From Niastella sp966212235 (GTDB lineage Bacteria; Bacteroidota; Bacteroidia; Chitinophagales; Chitinophagaceae): a stretch of DNA of 64,000 bases. The translations under genes were made by a program, and so were the position numbers. Positions 1-6,916 of this stretch are shown here, in pieces. Positions within the stretch are counted from its first letter, which is position 1. Each line of letters begins with the position of its first letter. Location: contig CBIHPP010000006.1 of assembly GCA_966212235.1 (NCBI GenBank), positions 248,001 through 312,000 on the forward strand, read 5' to 3'. The notes beneath the pieces were generated by a model that was not told where the DNA came from, did not search any database, and worked only from the letters and a program-made list of their open reading frames with translations.

Positions 1-2718
1 AGTATCCGGGAAGAAGGAATTAAAGTAATACTCATCAACAGTAACCCCGCTACCATCATGACCGACCCTATGATGGCAGATAAGGTTTACCTGTTGCCAC
101 TGACGGTAGAGAGCATTGAGCAAATACTGGAAGAAAACCAGATTGATGCGGTGCTACCGACTATGGGAGGGCAAACAGCTTTAAACCTGGCGAAAGAAGC
201 CGGTGAGCTGGGTGTATGGGAAAAATACAACGTTCGTATGATCGGCGTTGATATTGCTGCCATCGATACTGCGGAAGACCGCGAAAAATTCCGCCAGCTG
301 ATGATTAAAATAGGTGTTGCTGTTGCTCCCTCAAGAGTGGCTAACTCATTGCTCGAAGGAAAGGAATTTGCCCAGGAAATAGGCTTCCCGCTTGTAATTC
401 GTCCTTCGTTTACCCTGGGTGGAAGCGGCGGCGGTTTCGTTCACGACAAAACTGAACTGGAGGCCGCGCTCGACAGAGGACTGAAAGCCTCCCCCATTCA
501 CGAGGTGCTGGTAGAAAAAGCCGTTTTAGGCTGGAAAGAATACGAACTGGAACTGCTGCGCGACAAAAATGACAACGTGGCAATTATTTGTACCGTAGAG
601 AACCTTGACCCCATGGGCGTGCATACCGGCGACTCCATCACCGTAGCACCGGCCATGACCTTAAGCGATACTGCCTTCCAGGATATGCGTAACAAAGCCA
701 TTTTGATGATGCGCAGCCTGGGTAATTTCGCCGGCGGTTGTAACGTACAGTTTGCATTAAATCCCGATACAGAAGAATTAATTTCAGTAGAGATAAATCC
801 TCGCGTAAGCCGGTCATCGGCCCTGGCCTCCAAAGCCACCGGGTACCCCATTGCCAAAATAGCCGCTAAACTCGCTATTGGCTATAATCTCGATGAACTG
901 AAGAACCAGATCACTCAAACCACGTCGGCCTATTTTGAACCAGCGTTGGACTATGTGATCGTAAAAATGCCCCGCTGGAACTTCGATAAATTCAAAGGCG
1001 CCAACGACACCCTGGGATTGCAAATGAAAAGTGTGGGCGAGGTAATGTCCATTGGCAGAAGTTTTGGCGAAGCCTTACAAAAAGCCTGTCAAAGCCTTGA
1101 GAACAATGCAGTGGGACTGGGATATTACGGAAGAAGCCAGATGCATGCCGAAGAACTGATAGAATATATTAAGACCCCGAAATGGGATCGCATATTCCGT
1201 ATTAAGGATGCGCTGATGCAAGGTGTATCGGTAGGCACTATAGCCAAAGCTACCCTTATCGACCGTTGGTTTATCAATGAAGTTCAAAAGATCGTTGACC
1301 TGGAAAAAGAAATCCTTAAATACAAAATGGCTACCCTGCCTATAGAGTTGTTAAAAGAAGCCAAGTTCCAGGGCTTTAGCGACGACCAGATCTCCAAAAT
1401 AATGCAGGATGGCAGCGATGAAGAAGTTTATGCCAAACGGAAGGCGGCAGGCATAACCCGGGTTTACAAAATGGTAGACACCTGTAGTGCTGAGTTTGAA
1501 GCCAAAACTCCTTATTTCTATTCCACCTTCGAATCGGGCAATGTCAGTGAAAGCAAAGTAAGCAAGCGCAAAAAAGTAATCGTATTGGGTTCGGGTCCCA
1601 ACCGTATTGGTCAGGGTATTGAGTTCGATTATTGCTGTGTGCATGGTTTGCTGGCCCTGAAAGAGTGCGGTTATGAAGCCATCATGATGAACTGTAACCC
1701 CGAAACCGTGTCTACCGATTTCGACATGGCTGATAAACTTTATTTTGAGCCGGTATTCTGGGAACACTTATGGGAACTGATCGAACATGAAAAACCAGAC
1801 GGTGTCATTGTTCAATTGGGTGGACAAACAGCCCTGAAGCTGGCAGAACGGTTAACAAAAAAAGGCGTTAAGATCATAGGTACCTCGTTCGACAATATGG
1901 ATATCGCCGAAGATCGTGGCCGGTTTAGCGATATGCTGAAAGAGCTGAATATTCCTTACCCTAATTATGGAACTGCGTTTACGGTTGATGAAGCGGTGGT
2001 GGTAGCCAATAAAGTTGGTTACCCGGTACTGGTTCGTCCCAGTTATGTATTGGGTGGTCAACGTATGCGAATCGTGATCAATGATGAAGAAGTGGAAAAA
2101 GCGGTGGTAAGCCTGCTGAAACACATTCCCGGCAACAAAATCCTCATCGACCACTTCCTGGATCGTTGTCAGGAAGCCGAAATAGACGCCATTTGCGATG
2201 GAGAAGAAGTTCATATCATGGGTGTGATGGAACATATTGAACCAGCAGGTATTCATAGCGGCGATAGCAATGCCGTTCTGCCGCAGTTCAACCTGAGCCC
2301 CCTGATTGTTGAAACCATGGAAGAATATGCCCGCAAAATTGCGTTCAAACTAAATATCAAAGGGCTTATAAACATTCAGTTTGCCATTAAAGACGGTAAA
2401 GTGCATGTAATTGAAGCGAATCCACGGGCATCGCGTACAACGCCGTTTATTGCCAAGGCCTACCAGATCCCCTACCTGAATGTAGCTACCAAGATCATGC
2501 TGGGTGCTAATAAACTGCGGGACTTTAAATTCGTAAAGCGTTTAAAAGGATATGCGATCAAAGAGCCAGTGTTCAGTTTTGATAAATTCCCTGGCGTAAG
2601 CAAGGAATTGGGCCCCGAAATGAAAAGTACCGGCGAAGCCATTCGCTTTATAAAAGATCTGCGCGATCCATATTTCCGTCAACTTTATAAAGACAGAAGT
2701 ATGTATTTGAGTAAATAG
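1..2718 (+). CDS. carB: Carbamoyl-phosphate synthase large subunit (5' end outside the window)
   Basis: Makes carbamoyl phosphate from bicarbonate, ATP and ammonia supplied by CarA, feeding pyrimidine and arginine synthesis in the cytoplasm. The frame is open from base 1, and the first visible residues (SIREEGIKVILINSNPATIM) match the family about 35 residues in, so only the extreme N-terminus is missing. Both ATP-grasp halves are present: the first has the RPSFTLGGSGGG loop, the second starts near GSGPNRIGQGIEFDY and has RPSYVLGGQRMR. The protein stops just after the second half (GPEMKSTGEAIRFIKDLRDP), so the usual C-terminal MGS-like allosteric domain of about 130 residues is absent. A terminator follows directly, which argues against a frameshift. 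Confidence in the identity is very high. Confidence 0.97.
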   Translation, partial: SIREEGIKVILINSNPATIMTDPMMADKVYLLPLTVESIEQILEENQIDAVLPTMGGQTALNLAKEAGELGVWEKYNVRMIGVDIAAIDTAEDREKFRQLMIKIGVAVAPSRVANSLLEGKEFAQEIGFPLVIRPSFTLGGSGGGFVHDKTELEAALDRGLKASPIHEVLVEKAVLGWKEYELELLRDKNDNVAIICTVENLDPMGVHTGDSITVAPAMTLSDTAFQDMRNKAILMMRSLGNFAGGCNVQFALNPDTEELISVEINPRVSRSSALASKATGYPIAKIAAKLAIGYNLDELKNQITQTTSAYFEPALDYVIVKMPRWNFDKFKGANDTLGLQMKSVGEVMSIGRSFGEALQKACQSLENNAVGLGYYGRSQMHAEELIEYIKTPKWDRIFRIKDALMQGVSVGTIAKATLIDRWFINEVQKIVDLEKEILKYKMATLPIELLKEAKFQGFSDDQISKIMQDGSDEEVYAKRKAAGITRVYKMVDTCSAEFEAKTPYFYSTFESGNVSESKVSKRKKVIVLGSGPNRIGQGIEFDYCCVHGLLALKECGYEAIMMNCNPETVSTDFDMADKLYFEPVFWEHLWELIEHEKPDGVIVQLGGQTALKLAERLTKKGVKIIGTSFDNMDIAEDRGRFSDMLKELNIPYPNYGTAFTVDEAVVVANKVGYPVLVRPSYVLGGQRMRIVINDEEVEKAVVSLLKHIPGNKILIDHFLDRCQEAEIDAICDGEEVHIMGVMEHIEPAGIHSGDSNAVLPQFNLSPLIVETMEEYARKIAFKLNIKGLINIQFAIKDGKVHVIEANPRASRTTPFIAKAYQIPYLNVATKIMLGANKLRDFKFVKRLKGYAIKEPVFSFDKFPGVSKELGPEMKSTGEAIRFIKDLRDPYFRQLYKDRSMYLSK

Positions 2719-2737
2719 TTGACAGGTTAAAATGTTG

Positions 2738-2777
2738 AAAGGTTGACAAGGCATAAAATCCTGTCAACCTTTTTTTA
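2738..2777 (+). terminator. Intrinsic terminator after carB, inside a GTTGA-type word repeat
   Basis: An 11-bp perfect stem (AAAGGTTGACA at 2738-2748 with its complement at 2762-2772) is followed by a T-run. The upstream side carries related words (GTTGACAGG, GTTGAAAGG), so the hairpin is part of a short repeated-word cluster. It lies between convergent carB and the response regulator gene and may serve both. Confidence 0.8.
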
Positions 2778-2815
2778 TTTGAACTTAGCACCTTAATATC
2801 TTTTCAACTTCTCAC

Positions 2816-3472
2816 CTATATCTCTACCATGCTATGCTTGATCGCATATATAACCAGCCCTACCCGCGTTTTTACTCCTAGTTTTTCAAAGAGTGAATTA
2901 CGATAATCATCTACTGTACGGGGGCTAACAAACATTTTGGCAGCGATGTCTTTATAGGTAAGTTCGGTACAAACCCATTTCAAAAATTCTTTTTCTTTTT
3001 CAGTAAGTGACACGGTTTCGTGCGGCTTATCCATGTCTTTATGCAGACCGCTGATTATTTTACCTGAAATCAGCTCAGAAAGATAGAAGTCTTTGTGTAA
3101 AACAGAATCCAACGCCAGTTTCAATTCCTCTGGCTCGGCATTTTTCATAATATACCCTTTGGCGCCCAGCCGCAACATGCGAATGATAATATTTTCATCG
3201 CTAAACATGGAAAGGGCCAGGATCTTTACCTGGGGAAAGGTTTTGTAGATCCATTTGGCAGTTTCATACCCGTCAATATCCGGCATATTTACATCCAGTA
3301 AAATAATGTCGGGTATTATATGTTTGTTGAGTTTTTCCTTAACATCCTGCCCGTTACTGGCCTCAAACAGCACTTTATAATTCTCAAAAGAGTTGATCAA
3401 TCGCGCCAGTGCGCTGCGCAGCAAGGTATGATCATCTGCAACCGCTACCTGTATGTTTTTATTTGCAGTCAT
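2816..3472 (-). CDS. LuxR/NarL-family response regulator
   Basis: Cytoplasmic transcription regulator of 218 residues. The N-terminal receiver domain (about 8-125) has the acidic pocket VADDH and the phospho-acceptor Asp in IILLDVNMPDIDGYE. The C-terminal GerE/LuxR helix-turn-helix (about 150-215) contains LTEKEKEFLKWVCTELTYKD and the recognition region SPRTVDDYRNSLFEKLGV. It lies 17 bp downstream of a histidine kinase on the same strand, so the two form a classical NarL-type pair in one operon. The regulon cannot be read from the sequence; the 7-TM genes lie just upstream of the kinase and could be part of the same system. Confidence 0.93.
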   Translation of the reverse strand: MTANKNIQVAVADDHTLLRSALARLINSFENYKVLFEASNGQDVKEKLNKHIIPDIILLDVNMPDIDGYETAKWIYKTFPQVKILALSMFSDENIIIRMLRLGAKGYIMKNAEPEELKLALDSVLHKDFYLSELISGKIISGLHKDMDKPHETVSLTEKEKEFLKWVCTELTYKDIAAKMFVSPRTVDDYRNSLFEKLGVKTRVGLVIYAIKHSMVEI

Positions 3473-3489
3473 TATCGCCCTATCACTTT

Positions 3490-4281
3490 TTAATGGTGCA
3501 AAGGTAACTGAATGGTCACAATAGTTCCGCGGCCCGTTTCACTTTGCATATCAATATCAGCTCCAATAAGCTTTGCCCGGTTGAAAATACTCTTTAATCC
3601 AACACCAGCCGCAGACGAAGTGGAATTTTTCTTTTCCGTCACATTAAATCCTATACCATCGTCGGTAATTTTCATAATAAATTTATCATCAAGATAGGTT
3701 AGGTTTATCAGCACTTTTTTGGCTTTTGAGTGCTTTAAAATATTGTTCAGGTTTTCCTGGAAGATCCTGAATAACACGATAGCTTTTTGTTCGTCGAGGC
3801 TTTCCTCAATACCAGTTATGGAAAATTCAATATCTAATAACCCGGTCCTGTTAATGTTTTCCAGTTCAAAATGGATGGATTCGCCCAAGCCGATCTGGGC
3901 TATGCGATCGGTATGCAGGCTCTTGGTCAGGTTTGCCAGGTCAATCATGGCCTTATTAAGAATCTGACGGGCGCCCTGTATTGGTTCCCACGCTTCATGC
4001 TTGTTATTCATAGGTAAAACAGCCAGGGAAAGCTTTACTACTGATAGCATTTGACCGATATTATCATGTAGCTCCTGCCCAATGTTTTTAAAGGTTTCCT
4101 CCTGTATCTCCAGCTGCGATTTCAGGGTTTCCCGTTCATACTCTTCCTTCATTCTGGTAATCTCTAATGTTTGCCTGTGTTGCCTGCGTTGGTACAGGAA
4201 AAGGATGGTAACAATAAAGCCTACCATCAACACCGCCAAAATAGCGCCCATTATTATTACTATGTATATCTCCGAATTCAT
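3490..4281 (-). CDS. Membrane histidine kinase, HisKA_3/NarX-DegS type
   Basis: A 263-residue kinase with one N-terminal membrane helix (about 5-30), a coiled linker (about 32-68), a HisKA_3 dimerisation domain with the phospho-His in ELHDNIGQMLSVVKLSL, and a HATPase domain with the N-box (FQENLNNILKHSKA) and G-boxes (DDGIGF, GVGLKSIFNRA). There is almost no extracytoplasmic sensor domain, so the signal must come from the membrane, the cytoplasm or a partner protein. It is the cognate kinase of the LuxR-type regulator directly downstream. Two 7-TM proteins are encoded just upstream on the same strand and are candidate signal-receiving partners (inference). Confidence 0.92.
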   Translation of the reverse strand: MNSEIYIVIIMGAILAVLMVGFIVTILFLYQRRQHRQTLEITRMKEEYERETLKSQLEIQEETFKNIGQELHDNIGQMLSVVKLSLAVLPMNNKHEAWEPIQGARQILNKAMIDLANLTKSLHTDRIAQIGLGESIHFELENINRTGLLDIEFSITGIEESLDEQKAIVLFRIFQENLNNILKHSKAKKVLINLTYLDDKFIMKITDDGIGFNVTEKKNSTSSAAGVGLKSIFNRAKLIGADIDMQSETGRGTIVTIQLPLHH

Positions 4282-4382
4282 AAAAAGGCTCTTGCAAAGA
4301 GCAATTTAGCATAAAGTTTCAACTGACCTTAAGGTAAGGATCAATAAAAATGAATTGTTAGTAGAATGGACGTTAAAAGCAC

Positions 4383-5045
4383 TTACCCTTTGCTTTCAGA
4401 TGGTTCAGCCAGCCGTAGCCTGCATATAAAAGCCAGAGTAAATAAACCGTAAAGAAAATAGTTTGATATATTGATTAAAATGTAATACAGCTTTAATTCA
4501 AAAGTATCACGAAACAGCAATAATTTCATCCCAGCCATTATAGGTAATGTAACACTATAAAAAAATAATAATCCGCAGCAGATCCAGAAATCAGGTTCAC
4601 GAAGGGGATAAGCTTGTTTAGGAAGCTTAATAAGCTGATAAAAATACGAGATACAAAAAATAACAATTAAAATGGCGCCTACATTAAGCGTGTAAAAATG
4701 CATTCTGGTAATTCTTTGTATAAATAAAATATTTATAATTGCCACTATCGGATACAACCACAGGCAAAATAAAATGACCTTTTTGATCTTTTGCAGGTTT
4801 ATAATTGAGTACAGAATATAGAAATAGAAAACAAATTCGAATGTTGTAAAGAAATTGAACATAGGGGTACTGTTTATACCCTTGATACGGGTATAATAAC
4901 CGATCGTTTCAACACAAGTTGTAATAATTAAAAAAGGAGGGAATAACTTCAGGTATAAAGGGGCTCGCCTGTCAAAATATATGGTTGCCGAAGCAAGAAC
5001 GCTTATTACCAGAAGCGTCATATAAATAAAAGTAACTGTGTTCAT
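4383..5045 (-). CDS. Seven-TM membrane protein of unknown function (paralogue 1)
   Basis: 220 residues, almost all hydrophobic, with about seven predicted membrane segments and only short loops. I do not recognise a named family. It aligns along its whole length with the protein encoded at 5101-5763: both have an opening helix, a charged turn followed by LKLFP or MKSFP, a segment with ETIGY or ELIGW, a FWI[CS][CS]GLLFF helix near residues 150-170, and an F[LI]CRL motif at the C-terminal end. It starts 100 bp upstream of the histidine kinase, on the same strand. A sensory or signal-transducing role with that kinase is possible but unproved. Confidence 0.75.
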   Translation of the reverse strand: MNTVTFIYMTLLVISVLASATIYFDRRAPLYLKLFPPFLIITTCVETIGYYTRIKGINSTPMFNFFTTFEFVFYFYILYSIINLQKIKKVILFCLWLYPIVAIINILFIQRITRMHFYTLNVGAILIVIFCISYFYQLIKLPKQAYPLREPDFWICCGLLFFYSVTLPIMAGMKLLLFRDTFELKLYYILINISNYFLYGLFTLAFICRLRLAEPSESKG

Positions 5046-5100
5046 AGATTAAAGTCGTATGCGATCCTATGCATGTTCAACAGAGCAAACTAAAGTGTCT

Positions 5101-5763
5101 TTATTGTCTTATACCATTTTTGACTAATTTTTTGAGATCAAGCCTGCAAAGGAATGCAATGGTAAATAGCAAATAGAACATAATTAAAATCAATACCACC
5201 AGATTTTTCAGGTTATCTAAAATAGCAGCCGATGATTTGCTGAGTAAATTGGTTAAACTAAATAACATGAAGCTACAGCAATGAAAAAATAATAACCCTG
5301 AACTGATCCAAAAAGCCTGTTCCTTTATCAAATTTATTGACCGTGACAACTGAAACAATTCAAAAAAATAATAAATACAAAAGGCAACTATAATTAAACA
5401 ACCAAATGCGAAAGTGATGGAGTTAAATGCATTTATCTGTATAAAAAACAAATTGGTGAGTGCCAATATTGCATAAATCCAGATTGAATGCAGTATCACA
5501 CGTTTTACAATACGATTATTAATAAAATTCCAGAGTATAAAAAGGTAAAAATCAAAAGTTACAACAGCGAAAATATTATACAGCCATAAAACGAGGTGCC
5601 TGTTCTTTGCTATGCGCCATCCAATCAATTCTACTGCCACCGTTACCAATAAAAAGAATGGAAACGATTTCATGTATCGGGGCGTACCTTTTTGAAAAAA
5701 AAGCGTCAGCGAAGCCAGAAAACTCAAAATTTCAAAAAATATGTATACCGGGAAGGGTTTCAT
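5101..5763 (-). CDS. Seven-TM membrane protein of unknown function (paralogue 2)
   Basis: A 220-residue integral membrane protein with seven hydrophobic segments, paralogous to the product of 4383-5045. The reading frame is open to 5799, but I prefer the Met at 5763 (MKPFPVYIFFEILSF). It matches the start of the paralogue, and the longer start would sit against a strong terminator at 5803-5828, leaving no room for a promoter. The shared FWISSGLLFF and FLCRL motifs are clear. It heads a same-strand series of two 7-TM genes, a histidine kinase and a LuxR-type regulator. Function unknown. Confidence 0.75.
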   Translation of the reverse strand: MKPFPVYIFFEILSFLASLTLFFQKGTPRYMKSFPFFLLVTVAVELIGWRIAKNRHLVLWLYNIFAVVTFDFYLFILWNFINNRIVKRVILHSIWIYAILALTNLFFIQINAFNSITFAFGCLIIVAFCIYYFFELFQLSRSINLIKEQAFWISSGLLFFHCCSFMLFSLTNLLSKSSAAILDNLKNLVVLILIMFYLLFTIAFLCRLDLKKLVKNGIRQ

Positions 5764-5800
5764 TAGAGTCCAATATATATATCTTTTTACGACAAGCATA

Positions 5801-5832
5801 AAAAAACCTTCGCATTTGCGAAGGTTTTATAT
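5801..5832 (-). terminator. Intrinsic terminator between the unknown gene and the 7-TM genes
   Basis: A perfect 10-bp stem (AACCTTCGCA at 5805-5814, complement at 5817-5826, loop TT) is followed on the minus strand by six or more T. It separates the gene at 5852-6328 from the 7-TM/kinase operon, which therefore needs its own promoter. On the plus strand it also has a short T-run. Confidence 0.85.
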
Positions 5833-5851
5833 ATGTTAATTTAAAAAACTG

Positions 5852-6328
5852 TTATATAACCACAAGTCCTTTGTCTGCACGATCAACCAGCGTGATGCCA
5901 ACCCCATCAGCGCCTATACCATCATCACCTGTGGAGGGAAGAACACCCCCAAAATTATAAGCCAGTAACTGCATTCCGTTTTCGCCATTTACATATATAT
6001 TATTCTCAAACTTCCCGGCGATGGTTTCACTCTTGGCGTTAGCCACCATTACAATAGTTTGCAAATCTGAAACCTCAGGCTTTTTAGCAAAGTTAGCAGG
6101 GTAAGCACCAAAATGCATGCGTATGCCATCGGCACCATTTTGTTTGGCTTTAAGTAAAAATTCCTCCAGTTCTTCAATGCTATACCATACACTCAACGAA
6201 TCGTCCTTACCCAGTCGATCAGAATTTTGGGCCCATCTTGTTTTTTTATAATTACTAACGAGAATATTTACATGGTTTGTATCCACGTATTTTCCTACCC
6301 GTAAGGATTTTTTTTCAATTGTAGTCAT
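5852..6328 (-). CDS. Conserved-looking protein of unknown function
   Basis: 158 residues if started at MTTIEKKSLRVGKYVD (6328). The longer frame to 6388 adds an unlikely His/Gln-rich stretch. The protein is soluble, with no signal peptide. It contains SVWYSIEELEEFLLKAKQNG followed by GIRMHFGAYP and a strand LQTIVMVANA, and ends in a Gly/Asp-rich tail (TGDDGIGADGVG). I do not recognise a domain. It is expressed alone: its own terminator lies at 5801-5832, and a region rich in AACCGT repeats lies upstream. Confidence 0.7.
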   Translation of the reverse strand: MTTIEKKSLRVGKYVDTNHVNILVSNYKKTRWAQNSDRLGKDDSLSVWYSIEELEEFLLKAKQNGADGIRMHFGAYPANFAKKPEVSDLQTIVMVANAKSETIAGKFENNIYVNGENGMQLLAYNFGGVLPSTGDDGIGADGVGITLVDRADKGLVVI

Positions 6329-6480
6329 AGCTTGTGAGTTTTGATATGAGTGATTGTGTTGTCGATGTAAAAATAGCCGCGGAAGCATAGATGTTTTCGG
6401 CTACAACTAGGTGTTAGCCAACTAATTACGAATTACTATTATTTGTAAACTGAAGGAGTTCAACGATTCACGTGAAAAAG

Positions 6481-6592
6481 ACGGTACAAATACCGTGAAA
6501 TGAAGTTTAAATAACCGTTAATACAACGCCACTTATACCCGTCTTTTTACGGGGGTAATCCAACCGTTAATTACCCGTATAAAAAACCGTAT
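6481..6592. promoter_or_regulatory. Cluster of ACCGT words in the divergent intergenic region
   Basis: ACGGTA (6481-6486) and TACCGT (6491-6496) form an inverted repeat with a 4-nt loop. AACCGTTAAT occurs at 6513-6522 and 6562-6571, and AACCGT again at 6585-6590. CCCGT and ACGGG flank a T-run near 6538-6554. The cluster lies upstream of the unknown gene ending at 6328 (minus) and ahead of the orphan-RNA candidate (plus). It may be a set of regulator sites. No exact TAnnTTTG promoter box was found here. Confidence 0.4.
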
Positions 6593-6609
6593 CTAATAAA
6601 TCGCGCTTT

Positions 6610-6848
6610 TCTGGCATGTATCCGGTTTTTGTCAGAAATTAGACATGGAGAGTTGCTATCATCCCGTTTTAGAAATCCAATGGTCCTGTGAAAACCCGCC
6701 GACAGATTTCCTCAAGGCTTTTGTTATCCTACAAATCCTCTTGAGGAAATTTTATTCTGAACACAGATTTTTTCCTTTTCAAACTACCTGCTTTATCTTT
6801 TTACCATTAGCCTTGTCCTTTTTGATAAAGTAGGTAGTTTGTTTTTTT
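6610..6848 (+). ncRNA. Candidate small RNA, ATCC-rich, with orphan terminator (copy A)
   Basis: The strong plus-strand terminator at 6781-6848 has no plus-strand gene upstream in this window after carB; everything from 2816 to 6328 is on the minus strand. The stretch before it has ATCC at 6619, 6661, 6675, 6726 and 6735. It shares the exact 11-mer TCCTGTGAAAA (6684-6694) and about 19 of 25 positions (6674-6698) with a second orphan region at 28344-28368. A 62-codon frame (6645-6833) exists but runs into the terminator stem and looks non-coding. The 5' end is unknown. Confidence 0.4.
6781..6848 (+). terminator. Strong intrinsic terminator without an upstream gene
   Basis: A 17-bp stem with one mismatch (6781-6797 paired with 6824-6840) is followed by GTTTTTTT. 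It ends 69 bp before the comEC start, so it isolates comEC from upstream transcription and probably ends the orphan RNA. Confidence 0.85.
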
Positions 6849-6916
6849 CTCCCACCTTTCATTCACATCACAGGTTCCCATACTGCTACTATTGTTGTTG
6901 TAATTTCTTATTCGGT

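Noticed and set aside
6645..6833. 62-codon plus-strand frame before comEC
   Set aside because: It reads through the terminator stem and has no domain; the region is better explained as an untranslated RNA.
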